NCBI RefSeq assembly: GCF_954871325.1
Contig: NC_088777.1
Coordinates: 39,285,366-39,349,365, forward strand
Source: Gordionus sp. m RMFG-2023
Taxonomy: Eukaryota; Nematomorpha; Gordioida; Chordodea; Parachordodidae
Direction of reading: 5' to 3'
Length of the DNA: 64,000 bases
The stretch's first letter is position 1. The number at the start of each line of letters is the position of its first letter. Of this stretch, positions 22,926 through 37,300 are shown piece by piece. The notes below the pieces were generated by a model. That model had not been told where the DNA came from. It did no database searches and saw only the letters and a list, made by a program, of their open reading frames with translations. The position numbers and the translations under genes are program-made.

Positions 22926-23875
22926 CAGAGTTGGGCAGGCTTTAAAAAAAGAATCATTAAATACAATACAAATATAGGTATCTTATAAATTCAAAAAGGT
23001 ATAAAATTCTAATATCTTTTGCTAATTAACAGTATCTTATGTATAAAATACTTTTTATTAAAAAGTTTATTATTCTTTCCGCTCAATAAATTATATAGTC
23101 GACGAGGAAGTCAAGGTACAACTTATTGATCACAAAATATAGATATCAAAGCTTTTCCACTCAACTGTTAGGAATTGTCTGCAACCCAAAAATAAGAATC
23201 TAGTGATGTCTAAACCAACCAACAGAAGTAGAGAGAAAAATATCATTTATTACATTACATGTTATAATGAGCTGAAAGATAGATTCCAAATAATGGTTTA
23301 TTCCTCCAGAGAATCTATTTTAAAATTCCTGAAATGGTTTTAAATAAATCTAAAATGAGGACTAATAAACTTAATAAAATATTCCAATAATAATTTATGA
23401 TATTATCTATTTAACTATAATAATCAAACACAAAATTTATTTAAAAAAAAATTTAAAACATACAATTAACAAGTCGAAATCAGCATATAATTAAATTGTT
23501 AAGGGCGATCCAAAATACTGGACAGGGATATATAAATATATATATTTTATTCCACCTGTAAAATAAGTTAATTATTTAATCCAATAAATATGTGCAAGAA
23601 ATCCTAAAATTAAATTATCCATTTTGTATACAATAAAATTGGTATGTCAAGATCAGATATAAGATAATAAATGAATACTAATTTTAGATTATAAAAATAG
23701 AGAAGAAAGTAAAATAACAAAATTCAAGAATCCATGAAAAAAAGAAAGTTCAAATATTATTAAATATTTTAAAGAATATATATTTTTAACTTTTGTCAAT
23801 GAAATGAAAAAAATAGAAATCCTTTTAAAAAGAAAAGAAAGATAAAAAGACAATTTTTATGGCACTGCCCAACTG
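22926..23875. mobile_element. 950-bp MITE-like element
   Basis: The left end CAGAGTTGGGCAGGC and right end GCACTGCCCAACTG are inverse of one another over about 12 bp. The left subterminal region carries a repeat-like AATACAATACAAATATAGG. No target duplication is convincing and no coding remnant was recognised inside. The interior is very AT-rich. Confidence 0.5.
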
Positions 23876-23879
23876 GTAG

Positions 23880-25100
23880 CACTCAGACGATATAAACAAA
23901 CGATCGTAAAAAGATTGGGTGCTTCAGTAGAGTCTTTGTCGTAAAGTATGGAAGACTTAACAGTGACCTTCTTCATTAATTATGAGACTCATTATCGAAA
24001 ATATCGATTACAAAAAAATAATAAATATAAAGTTGTATGAAGCGTTTCGGGATGCTCGCTCTTCGCTGCTCCTGATGTATTGAAGGCATGTTTGCCCAAT
24101 CGGCCTGTTTATGACATCTAGCACATTTGTGTTATATGATCGAGTTAATGTTTAATCATATAGTCAAAGTAAAGCTAATTACTTGTCATGTTTCAAACAA
24201 AGGTTTTAATGAAGCTTCCTCTTAAGAATTATGTCCTGAACCATTGTATAAATCAGAAAGGTATGATCAATGATATCATAGACCTATCCCTATCTTTCTG
24301 CTTGGTTGAGAAGAGGAGTGTACCTTAGTATTGATCCAAAAAGAAAAAAGCCTTAACTAGTAAATAATCGGGAGAATGAAAGAAGTGGTCGCATGCCTAT
24401 ATTAGAGGAATCCGCAAATAGATAATGCGATTAGAGACCAAATTCCGATACCTCCACTGGAACTGGATAGTATTGCTTGCCAGTTTTTCCATTATTTCTT
24501 TGTTTTCTTGTAAATCTGAAGTTAGCAGTGTATTTTAAGGCACAGAGAATTTTGGGTTAATATTTTTATTAAACAATATTTCTTGTAAGCATGATATGAA
24601 TATAAGAGTTCCTCAAAGTTTTGAAACTAAATATGCTTTTCTTAAAAAATTGTTTAATCGCACCTGAACCACCGTGAGAAGCTATAAAAGAATACAAATG
24701 TTGCAAATATATGTGCATGTCAGATAAATATTACTTCGTTCCGATCATCATGACCTAACAACTTTTGGTCCTCAAGCTCAGGGACTAATTAAAACTGGAA
24801 ACACTATCTTTGGTCATAGGACGACAAAGAAAAGTTCCTTCGCCAAAGACTTGCAATCCAGCTCATCAACACTTGATAATGCTCTTATGAAAACTTGTCT
24901 ACTATCTCTTTAAACCTTAGCAATCCAAACATCTGAAATAACTGGTTTTAAAAAGATAGGCCTCGAAAAGAAAGTAAATCACGAGCCGAGAGTTATATCA
25001 TTGATCATACCACCAACTTTTAATACTTTATTCGATAGCATGCAAATCTCTATGACTGACTCACAGTTGTCACTAAAATAGAATCATTTTTAGTCTAGAT
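23880..25100 (-). mobile_element. LINE fossil, minus strand, same family as 49.7-52.25 kb
   Basis: Minus-strand matches in order from high to low coordinate are a worn block aligned to GIQQGDPLGSLLF (about 25020-24960), GGSGAIKQFFKKS (about 24680) and LKYTANFRF (about 24530). They continue with SSSGGIGIWSLIAL (about 24450) and TLRQRLY (about 23945). The Tyr-x-Asp-Asp and endonuclease motifs are not recognisable. Stops and frame changes are frequent, so it is an old, 5'-truncated copy. The 3' end at about 23880 abuts the MITE-like element. Confidence 0.7.
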
Positions 25101-25309
25101 TTATAAAGATAGATATATTCAAAGAAATAATTTGAATGGATGCTAATTTTTATTTTATAGTCGAAAACTACTAATACTACTGTGCTGGCATGGCACAATT
25201 GATTGCATCTATTATTCATTTTTTTAGAATATGAATTAGCTTATATCAATCTACTATGACGACAAATTCAAGAAAATTTCTAGCCGACTTATTTATTTGG
25301 GTTCCACGT

Positions 25310-25990
25310 CATTACAGAGAAACCATTACAGAGAATGTATTTTACAGAGAAACTTTTATAGAGAAAACAAAAATAGAGAATGCACTTGAAAACAATTATA
25401 GAGAATGTCGTTTATAGAGAAAATTTTATAGAGAAAGTTTTATATAGAGAATGACGTTTATAGAGAATGCACTTATAGAGAAAACAATTATAGAGAATGT
25501 CGTTTATAGAGAATAATTATTATAGAGAATTATTTTACAGAGAATGATTTTATAGAGAATGATTTTACAGAGAATGATTTTATAGAGAATGATTTTACAG
25601 AGAGTGATTTTATAGAGAATGATTTTACAGAGAATGATTTTATAGAGAATGTATTTTATAGAGAATTATTTTATAATGAATGTATTTTATAGAATTATTT
25701 TATAATGAATGTATTTTATAGTGAATTATTTTATAGAGAATTATTTTATAATGAATGTATTTTATAGAAATATTTTATAAAGAATGTATTTTATAGGGAA
25801 TAATTTTATAATGAATGTATTTTATAGAATTATTTTATAATGAATGTATTTTATAGGGAATTATTTTATAGAGAATTATTTTATAATGAATGTATTTTAT
25901 AGAATTATTTTATAAAGAATATTATTTTAAGAATTATTTTATAAAGAATTTTATTTAAGAATATGATTATTTTATAAAAAATGTTATATA
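25310..25990 (+). repeat. 15-bp tandem array, left arm of the MULE
   Basis: Units of ATTTTATAGAGAATG alternate with ATTTTACAGAGAATG and decay rightwards into TATTTTATAGAATTA and TTTTATAATGAATG variants. The 15-bp period is clearest at 25540-25660. There are no spacers, so this is not a CRISPR array. Confidence 0.9.
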
Positions 25991-27894
25991 TAGTCATAGG
26001 AAAAAAAATTTCAATATTTGACATAATATTGTATATTAGAATTACCTTATATTAGAGAAATGGGTAGTTTTTCAATTATTACAATCGGTACAGAAAATTA
26101 TTTGTTTATCTTTGCACAAGGTTTTTCGATTATTAGATGAATTAATGGTAGAACAAAATATTGACATGATTTGTAAGGAAAATCATATAGTAAAAGAATA
26201 TAAAAATTTTTTACAAATTAAAATTTATTATTTAATTATACTTATTTAAATTAAGTAACTAGTTACTTTTTGCAGTTACTTTCTAAAAAATGTAGCCAGC
26301 TACAGTTACGATTTTGTAAATGTAACTAGTTATAAATATTTTAGCTATAGTGCAGCTAGTTAATGGTAACCACTTAATTTGACAAAACTAATGTAGAGAT
26401 TTTCATTTATAAACTTTTTTATCTTCAGCAAAATTTATTTAGTTCTTACTTATATTATTATTTTTCTTGGGACACACCGATAATCCATTCTTAAGTTAAA
26501 GGTTATTTGTCACTAAGAGATGAACCAAATTTTGACATGATTAGTAAGGAATTTTATGAAATTAATTTTTAAAGATATTACTTTAACAATGTGACTTAAA
26601 GAATATGTTTAATACTGTTATATGAAGTTTTTATAAGATAAACCTTGATAATATACTGAGCTTAGCAATATTCATTTCGAAATATCAAATAAATTTCTAT
26701 TCATAAAAAATCCAAATAAACATAGTATAAATAATATATACCAATATAAAAAATAAAATATGATTAAATTAAATTTAAATTATGGGATAAAGCCCATAAA
26801 TAATCCAGCATTTGAATAAAAATCTTCAACAATTAGAAAAATCCTTTTGGATCTTTCGCGATATTCTATCTTTGACAGCGGAGCCAATAGCCCTAAAGAA
26901 TATTGTTCCAGTTTGTAACAATTCAGGCTATCTTCGTATTTGAGAGCTAAAAATTAAAATGCTAAAATTTATAATATAATATAATTACTAACTCTTTATA
27001 AATTTCCAGATCGTTGGATGATGGTAACTTATATGAGACGAAAAACTTTGATGCCAGTCCTCTACTGAATTATTTGTATTCGGTTCACGAGATAGTGTCG
27101 ATTCGTAGCAATTCCATAGAGAAATGCTAAATATTGGCGACTTGCTCTCCATCGCTATCATTTATCCAATCCACGTCTCTTCAAAGTATTTTATCAAGGG
27201 GGAGAGAATACTTGATAAAATTTAGAGGCACATAATTCCTCGAATCCATGAATTACATCCTCAATTGGTACATATGGCAGTGACATTAACATTTTTATGT
27301 ACATAGCAAAATTTGTTTCGGTTTTGTATGCATTGAAAATTAGCGGATTTTTTTGAACCGGGCACCTTATGCATTGAGACATATGAAACAGGCATCCGCG
27401 AACTGGTTACTTAATTTTTATATATATTTCAATAAATATAATTAAATAATAAATTTAAATTTGTAAATTTTTTTAAAATTCCTTTACTATATGATTTAAA
27501 TCTTCGATTTAACGTAATTTAATCAATCCGGCTAGCCATGAATCTACTATCCACTAAAAATAATTGTAACTAGTGGCTAGGTATATTTAAAAAAAGAAAA
27601 CTATTAACTGTAACTTGTTATATTTTCCCAAATTTAACTACTAACTTAACTAGTTGCATTACATTGTCAAAGTAACTTTTAAGAACACTTATTTTATTTT
27701 GTAATTATCTTTAAAAATAAAATTCGTAAAATTCTTTACAAATCATGTCAAAATTTTATTCTACCATTAATTTCTCTAATAATCGAAAAACCTTGCTTAT
27801 ATAAGATAATTCTAATATTTAAAATTAAATACTATAACTTTTTTTTCCTATGATTATTATAACATTTTTTTATAAAATAATCATAAATTTAAGT

Positions 27895-28200
27895 AAAATT
27901 CTTTATAAAATAATTCTCTACAAATCATTCTCTGTAAAATCATTCTCAAATTATTCTCTGTAAAATCATTCTCAAATTATTCTCTATAAATGACATTCTC
28001 TATAATAGTTTTCTCTATAAAAAATTCTCTGTAAAATACATTCTCTATAAAAAAATTCTCTATAAAATAATTCTCTATAAAATAATTCTCTATAAAATAA
28101 TTCTCTATAAAATAATTCTCTATAAAATAATTCTCTATATTTGACATTCTCTATAATTGTTTTCTCCGTAAAAGTTTCTCTATAATTGTTTTCTCTGATC
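27895..28200 (-). repeat. 15-bp tandem array, right arm of the MULE
   Basis: Units of AAAATAATTCTCTAT, the complement of the left-arm unit, run in perfect register at 28050-28137 and more loosely on either side. The array is shorter and more homogeneous than the left one, suggesting independent expansion or contraction since insertion. Confidence 0.9.
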
Positions 28201-28352
28201 ATTGGGTGTATATCTTTAAATTATATTTTTGATTTTGTTTCTCATATGTTTCGATAATATGCTATTGCATTAAATTTCTAAAAAAAATTTGATCTCCATA
28301 TGCCGGCACAAAAACTAAAATCTCATTGTTCTCAAATGGGCTATTAGAGTAA

Positions 28353-31300
28353 ATGATACAATTAATGCATCTTAATAATCTTTTAAAAAATATATACAAA
28401 AACAATATTCATAATTTTATTAAATCAAATAATTTTTTTAACAATCTAAATTTTGCTAAAGGTAAAAAACGTTGGAAATTTATTTTTATATTATTGTTTT
28501 TATTGTTATCCTGCATTTATTACCTTCAAGATAAATCACTACAAAAAAATTTTAATCATCATGCAGCCAAAATTTTTAATTTATTCAGTTTTGACAAGCT
28601 AAAACTCAGTCATGCTAATTTTACATTCAAGGAATCCTTATATAATAGAAATATATTAATATGGATGCAAAATATTATTAAAAAAAATCCAACATCAAAT
28701 GAAATATATTGGCAAAATATTAATATACCATCCCATGATGTTAAACAAATTATTTTATGGACACCTTTTTTTGAATCACAGAATTGGTTTATAAAAGAAT
28801 TAGGAAGAGTACCATTTAACAGTTGCCGATATTCATCATGTGAAGTTTCTTACAATAAACATCTTTTCCCATTTGCAGATGCACTTTTAGTTCATTTGCG
28901 AGATATAAAGCTACATAAATTGCCCAATTATCATCCAATAAAACAAACATGGATATTTTTTTTACAAGTAAATTAAATTTTATTTAACAATATTTTTTTT
29001 CCTTTCTTACTATAAAATTAAATGAACTATTTTATTTTTATCATAATTATTTTGCTTGCTATACCATTTAGATAAATGACAATAAAAATTATATCATTAC
29101 TTTAATAATCTAATATGTAAGGATATTCTCCAAGGTGGTAGTGCTTTAAAATTTGTTGGGAAGCTATGTAAATATATAGAGTCAACCATTATTTGGCATT
29201 GATATAGGCTGATATCTTCAATTTAACCACTATCAATAACCAATATCCACTAATCTGATTTTATTTTTAGCCTACAATTATCTAAAATAAATTACATATA
29301 TAAACTGATATGTAAGGAAGGTACTGTTTATTTTTTCACTATTCCTTTTTAATTTTTAATTTACTCATAAATTCATTATAAATTTTAATATTGGTAAATT
29401 ATATTATTTTTTTTAGTGTGACAAAATATATAAAAAATAAAGCCCACTACATTTGGTAATTAAAAGAAAGTTATGGATAAGTTTCTTTTAATTTGAACGG
29501 AACTCCACAGCATGTTTAATAAAGCCACATTATTTGTTATAATTGAACAGATACTTAGGGCTGCTAAAGCAACCAATAATTTTCTATTAGTTTTTAATGA
29601 ACTATGCAGTTGTAGTTGCCTGATTCCATGCTCATGGACTATGTTAGCCATTCTGGGGCTATGCAACAAAGATAAGGGCTAGTGTTAATAGATGAGGGGA
29701 AATACTAATCTTTATATATAAGAATATTCCCATTTACTAATTAATTTAACATGCTAATTCTTTTGCTCATAATGAACTCAATTTTTATTAGAATTTATAT
29801 ATTATTTTTGATTTAGTAAAATATTTTTAGATTTTATTTTCATTTTATAAAAAAAAAGTATATAAAATATATAAAAATTATTTAACATATTTTTGTGTAT
29901 AACCTATATTTTCGGTATTGGTTGAAATTAAACCATGTAATAGCTATGGCTAGCTTTAGTCATTTTTATATAGCTCTGGCTAATATATGCTAAAAAAGCC
30001 ATTTCATATATAGGTATTTACTAGTGGTTTATGCACAAGAATTTAACCAACTGGCATACCCACCCATGATTTTTTTAAAATTCACCTACCCACCACACCC
30101 AATTATCTAAAAAATTTGTTTAACCCACCCCCCCCCCCCTCTCCACCCTGCTCAATTTTATAAATTATACTATCGGTTTGTTAGCTCTTTATATATATAA
30201 TGTATTTTTACTTAATTATAAAATATGCAATATTATTAAATAAAAAAATGATTTATATTAAATGGAAGTTTATTCTCTTGAAAAATATTTCAAATTCACC
30301 CACCCTTTTAAAAATATTTCCTAACCTGTTTACTTATCTATCCTATCTTTAACATCATTTAGCCAGCCCACCCCACCCATAGCCCATTGCAGATATCTAA
30401 GTTCATCCCTGAATATTTATTATTAATAAAATAACTGTTTGACAGAGTATCTTTAAAATAGCAGGGTTAAAAATAATCTCTCTCTAATCTGTTTTTTCTT
30501 CTTGAAGTCTTGCAACCAGGATTTCACTTTGATATAGAAGGCCTGTTAATCTTGATAAACCATATATTTCATTTTTTTTAAAATTAATTTATTTTTATCC
30601 ATTATTGAATTCTTTGTGGGAATTTCATTCTTAATCTAGTGTACTGCAGAAACTAATAATTATTTTCAGCTCCCACAATAATTTTATCGCCCCTTTAATT
30701 TGAATCTTCCACAGATTCTTTTAAGTTGTTACCCTCAATTCATACATCTAATACTCGATAAACTAAAATAGATATCAGGAAGAATTTCTAAAATATTATT
30801 AAAATTTAAAAAGTGATTTATAAAATGTTGAAAAAAAGCTAAATAAAATTTTAAAAAAGTCCCGCAAGGAACATGTTGAATAATTAAAAATAATTTTAAA
30901 TATTTATTAATAATTTCGAGTATTTACAAATGTTTACGAATTATTTCCAATATCTAAAAATTATTTCGAATATTAGCGAATAATTTCGAGTATTTACAAA
31001 TTATTTCTATTTCTCACAATAATAATTTTAAATTATATGGATAATTTAGAATAATAGATTGAATAGTAAAATTAAAATATATCTACAGATGATATATTTT
31101 CCTTCGAATACGAATTGGATAAAATCGAATCAAATAGCGAATAATTTGTTTTAGGTATAGTTTTTAGGTAACTACATTTATCAGTAGGTACCATTTGCAC
31201 GGCCCGGCCCAGCCCGGATTTAAAAAAGTAATTTCCGGTCCGGCTCGGTTTTTATATTTCCAGACACGGCCCGGGTTTTTTTATTTTTATAGCTAATGGC

Positions 31301-34300
31301 GATTTAAAATATTTGGTTTTAAAGTATACGGCAGGCCCGGATATTTTTTTTAAAAATTTTTAGATTCGAGTCAAGCTTAGGGGCGTTTAGCCCTGCAGGT
31401 CTGATATTTATCTCTAATATGAGAAAGAAAATAATTATAACTCAATGTTTATGCTACTGATAAGCGTAAAAACGGTAGTTAGTTAGAGTGTTAGATTTTG
31501 GTTGGGATATTGATGATAATATTTTCATAAGAATTCCTAATGATAAGCTTTTTATGGCCCGCCATTCCAAATTAACATGTAAAATTTCATTCGATCAAAC
31601 TCCAAAAATTTTTTTTTCTATCGGTCATGAAGACTAAGATTTCGGCAAACTTTTAACGTTATAAGTTCATAAAGTAATAAATCAAACATCAAGAAGAATC
31701 GAATAAAAATATATAAATTTATTATTAAAGTAATAGGATTTTACTGCTTGTTCATGAATTCATAGTGGCGCGATCGCGATTTAGCCGCGATAAATACAAA
31801 ATACAGTATATATATCGCATTTATAGTTACCGAGCGAAAGCTAATCGCCGCGATTTTTTAAAAATAAAAATTATTTTGTGTTTATTACGTGATTTTGAAA
31901 TATTGATTTGTTAAATACTTCTTTTGGTGAATTGGCACAAATTATTCTATATTTAGTGGTAATTTTAAAATAAAATTTTAAATTACTCAATTTTTGAAAT
32001 GAATTCAATGATTTTTTTTGAAGATATCACACCTATGAATCAAGATAAAATAATCATTTAAATTACAAAAGTTCTCATTAGATGAGGTAGGAAATTTATA
32101 CCACCAGATGTAACAGGTCTTTAATGAAATAACAGGGGAGATAAATGGATGTAAAATGTAGCATTTGAATTGGTAATATATTTATTATTTAGCTGATCTC
32201 ATTGATAGTGACAATAATATGGATGATATAATTATTCCCAAAATTCCTGCATTAATTAGGCTTGGTACTGAGTTTGGTAATTAATAATAACTAAAAATAT
32301 ACATTGAAAGATTTATCTTCTGTCGAATCTCATAGTTCATATTATAAATGTCCTGAGAGAAAGTTTCACGTTTCTTAATCACTAAAAATTAAAAATCTTG
32401 TTTATATCTCCTAAAGAATTTTAATATTAAATATAATTATGATAGATGCTAAGAAAATGACTCCTATAAAACCTCTATTAATGGGGGAAATACATAAAGA
32501 TTCTCGAATGTATAACTTTAATAGCGATTTTTTTAAAAAACTTATTCAAATACGATTGATTGTTTACTTCCGTAACATCTATTTTTATTATTTTCTATAT
32601 TGCTTTAAAAAATTTCTAGGAGATATAAACGGGATTCCCAATTTCTAGTGATTTTTCTTTTCGCGATTTAGAACCTATTCCAAACAAAACATAAAAAAAA
32701 TTTGAGAGAAAACCCCGATCCCAGCTCAGATTTTGTTTTTTTAAAAATGTTGATCATTTTACTTCCCTGATTTTTAAGGAATATAATGATAAAAAGAAAT
32801 TTTTTTCAGGGAATGCTAAATCTCCAAAGCCAAAAAATATTTATTTTATTTTTTTTAAACATAATAAATAAATTAATATTTGACACACCTTTAAATTTTC
32901 GAAATTATTTCCTATTTAACCGTGATTAAAATTTTTGATGCGTCTTTTCATACTTTTTTTTCAAAAAATGCTTTTAATAATCCATCATTTTTTTAATTAT
33001 AATATATAAACCATCTAAGGAATTTGGGTTAATTTATTAAAAATTATAGAAAATTTGTAAAAGAAATAAAATTGAATATTCCGTTTTTATGGAAGTCCGA
33101 TTAGCCAACATTAGAAAACGAAATTAAAAGCACTTATCAACTCTCACATTTTAAAGTCCACAATTTTTCTGGTTTTACTGTCCACCTCTGAGATTTTTTG
33201 ATAGAGATTTACGATATTTAGCGAGAAGCATAAAACCTATTATTATGATATCGTACGTATGATTTTAAAGTTTGAATTATACGCTATCCTCTCCTTATAA
33301 TAAAGATACATTTATTTAAAGTTTCAGTATAAAAATCATTGTGGATATATAAATGGGATCTAATTATCTGTATCGGAGGCATACCTAACAAATGGAACTT
33401 ATAAGTTCAAAAAGAAAGGACAAAAGGTATGATATAATCCATTTTTGTATAAATTCTTGATAAATTTGAAAAATCTAAGAAAAAATAACAAAAAAAATAA
33501 CAAATTAATATTTAAAAATTTAGATAGGTTGAGATCTACCCTATTCACCCCAGAGACCTTTATTGGCCTGGATTTTTTGATCAGGCCCGACCCAGACCCG
33601 CAGTAAAAAGAAATTTATAAGCTCAGACCCGGTCTATATTTAATATTTAAAAAAATTCACAAACCCATAATAAATTTCAAAAATTCTACCCAAGTCCTAT
33701 CCAAAAGTTTAATTTATTGTATTTAATGATAATGACAATATTTCAGTATATTTAGGCTATCATTTTATTTTCAATACTGAAATTTATTATTAGAAGAAGA
33801 AATAAATTGTTACCCAAATCCACCCAGACCCGTTAGAAAATATAATATTAAGCCCATACCCGACCCATGGGCCGCGGGCCGTCTCGGCTTATTGTACTTT
33901 TACTATTTCCCATTAAAAAAACATTTTTAAATGACATTCAATAGCAATTCATACTTTATGAAATATTTGTTGACAAATTTTCTGTCTGACATTTTTAAAT
34001 CTCGAACACTTTCCTATTCATTATCATTATTTAATTATGCACCTTTTTTGGACCTAAAAATATCTTTAGGAATCTCCTCATCACACCTGCTCTTACTCTT
34101 GGAAATTCATGTGCAACATAAAATCTTACGATGACATCTTCAACTGGACCTCTACTTACTTACCCCATTCGGACATCCCTGTTCCTTATGGAGGCTTTTA
34201 CAAAATAGAAGAATCTGCCCCTTCTACGAATAGCGCTTCCAACGCTCAGAAATTCTCTGGAGGGAAAAATAAATTGGCCGTCAGTTTTGTCAGCAATTGT

Positions 34301-37300
34301 GCCACCACAAATAATCGATTAAGTATTTTTATTTCCACGCAAAATGTATTTTAAATATTGAGAAAGGAAAGAATGAAAAATAATAAATATATTTTTTATT
34401 TGTTATACCTCAAAATCGTATTTATAAAAAGGTGTATATTGATTTTTGTAAAATAATATAACCTCAAAATCGTATTTATAAAAAGGTGTATATTGATTTT
34501 TGTAAAATAATATATTGCTCGATTAATATTGGGGTTTTTTAAAAAAAATAACGTAATTTCCGTTATGATAGTTTTTTAAACCTTGCATGCAATTAGGCAT
34601 GTACCGATACCACTTTTTGGAGGCCGATCCGATATTAAATATAGGCACAGCCCTAATAATAAGTAACAAGCAAATATATTATGAAATTTTAAAAATTAAG
34701 CCGCCATTTTATGGGATCGAATCGGGTTATAATATTAGCCGATAACAGATATTTAAAAAAAATAAAATGGTACATCCCTACATGCAATGATGCAATCAAC
34801 CAAATCATTTGCCTGCAAGGATTTACTATATTTTTCATAATTTATTTTGGTTTATTATGAATTTCATAAATTTTAATATGGTTTTTAGGCCTAATGAGCT
34901 ATGTTCGGGATCAGGTAAAATTTTAAAATGAGGTTTGTCCAGAAATGGTTCCCCAGTTTTTAAGATTATGAGTGTGTAATGCGTATAATGATCTGTTTGT
35001 TTAGATTTAATCATTTAAAATTATCAATCATGCATGGATAGATGATAATAATTTAAGACTTAAAGTATAATAAAATCTTATTTTAATAACGGGCCTATAA
35101 TTAACGAATATAAAATAATTAAAATCAGGAATAAAATAAAATTTAAAAAAAATATACAAAATTATCAAATTTTAAAAAAATATATAAAATTATCAAATTT
35201 AAAAATATATATAAATTTACAAAAATTATTAAATATAAAAAAATATATAAATTTACAAAATTATCAAATTTAAAAAAATATATAAATTTACAAAATTATT
35301 AAATTTAAAAAAATATATAAATTTACAAAATTATCAAATTAAAAAAAATATATATAAATTTACAAAATTATCAAATTTAAAAAAATATATAAATTTAAAA
35401 AAATTATTAAATTTATAAAAAAAAATTATATATATATTTTGAAATTTGAATCAATTACTGATATGGAGAGTTGTTAAAATATCTAGACCATATCTGTATC
35501 TAGATACAGTTAATAAAAAAAATCTATTTTCGATACATTTTATATACTTTTATTTAACGCTTTTTTATCTTAAAAATGGAAATATTTGAATGCAAAATTC
35601 ATTTTATCTTATATGAGCATATAATTTAAATAAATATATATTAAAAAATATTTTGACTAATATAATAAAAATATATATGGTGAATTCCAGGGATACGAAC
35701 CCGACAAAATTTTTGCCCGGGTTCGGTTTGGTTCAGGGAAATATTTTTGAACCCAGGTTTGGTTCGGGTTCGGTTGTAAGAATTTTTGAGTTGATAAAAA
35801 AAATTCTATATTTAAATCATAATAAAAAACTAGACATAAATTTGATATAAAAAATAATTTTTTTATTTTATTTATAGGCAAATATAGTTAAAAACAGGGA
35901 TTCGAACCGAACCCGAACCCGGAGAAGTGAACCCGGGTTTTTAGAAAAAAACTCTGAACCCGAACCGAACCTGAACCCCATTTATAAAATTTCCAAAACC
36001 CCGAACCGAACCCAAGAATTTTATTTGAACCCGGGTTCAATCGGGTTCAGTGTATTATTTAAAATCATATACTAATATATGTAAATACAAATATTATATT
36101 TTCAAATTTCCAATTAAATGAAGTCTTAATAAATTTTAAACAATTTAATTCATTTATGCCATTTTTAAATTTATTCTCGATTCCTATTGGAGTGTTAAAA
36201 AATTTTAAACAATTGAATTAATTTACGCCATTTATTTTTAAATTTTTATCTTATTATTCTTAAATTAATTAGAAGAAAATGGTTAACAAATCAAAGTAAA
36301 AATTATTATATTGTTAATTTAAAAAATTCTAAACATCTAACTTAAAAATTGTTAAATGTAGGGCAGTTTTTGTGAACTTATTAAAATGATTTTAAAATTT
36401 ATATATGCTAATCATTTATTTTTGGTTCAGTTTAATTTTTACAAGATATTAATGAAGTGCATATTATAAATGAAATTAAATTTATAAATATCTCTTTTTT
36501 AATTCTGAAATCATTGCTATTTAAAAAAATTGTTCTCTTTTTATAGATTTAAGATTAAAGATAAAGTCATATTTGATAAGCATTTTACCCTTAATAAAAT
36601 AGAAAAAAAAATCAATATGTTCATATTGCAAAGTAAAAATGTCTGGTAATCACTTGTCAAATTTCGAAAGACACCTGGAAAGAAATCACAACAATGAATA
36701 TTTAAATTATTTCAATGAAAAAACCAAATATCAGGAATTGTTATTGGCAAAAAAACGTAAAATTAATATAGAAACCTTTTTTCCAAAAAAGCATATAAGT
36801 ATAAATATATCATCTAATGATTTGATGAGTTCTATACTAGAACTTGTTACTGTAAATGGCCGGCCTTTATCAATTATTGAAGATTCGGGATTTCAAAGAA
36901 TTATAAATCCACTCCTATCTGGGCGCAATTTAGTTATAAACAAAGAAAATTTATCCAGAACTATTAATAAAACAGCCCAATCAATTAGAGACAAAATATC
37001 AAGAGAGTAGAAGGAAAATTAATAAGTTTAAAAGTTGATGCAGTTCAACGACTAGATAGGTCAATTCTTGGTGTAAATATTCAATTTATATTAAAGTCCA
37101 TTATAAATTTGAGGACTCTTGGAATTGTAGAGCTGAAAGAGAGATGTACAGGAGAATATATAAAAGAGAATATATTAAAAACTTTACTAAAATATAAAAT
37201 TAATATTCAACAAATATACACAATTACTTCTGATAATGGTTGTAATTTTTTAAGAGCTATAAAGCTCCTGCAACCTGAAACTGATTATGATATAAGGAGT

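Larger units (their letters stand above)
25304..28200 (-). mobile_element. Mutator-like element (MULE) with tandem-array inverted ends
   Basis: Long terminal inverted repeats (about 25304-26400 and 27540-28200) share, beyond their arrays, blocks such as TCATAGGAAAAAAAA, GGTTTTTCGATTATTAGA and a TAACTAG-rich segment. The core carries minus-strand MULE transposase remnants. One is LFHMSQCIR, then NAYKTETNFAMYIKMLMSLP and VPIEDVIHGFEELC (27410-27220). The other is TNNSVEDWHQSF, then HHPTIWKFI (27090-27000). These match the end of FLYWCH-type MULE transposases. The catalytic DDE region is lost. Flanking ATTTGGGTTC and ATTGGGTGTA resemble a degraded 9-10 bp target duplication. Confidence 0.75.

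Noticed and set aside
24740-24910. Plus-strand open frame (LTTFGPQAQGLIKTG...) between LINE-like sequences
   Set aside because: The minus strand aligns in order with the LINE reverse transcriptase, so the plus frame is probably a shadow.
25310-25990. CRISPR-like regular repeats
   Set aside because: Units are contiguous and 15 bp long with no unique spacers, and the context is an animal transposon end.
27984-28202. An open minus-strand frame with perfect FYREL pentapeptide repeats
   Set aside because: It is simply the 15-bp tandem array read in one frame; the same repeat continues outside the frame and belongs to the MULE terminal repeat.
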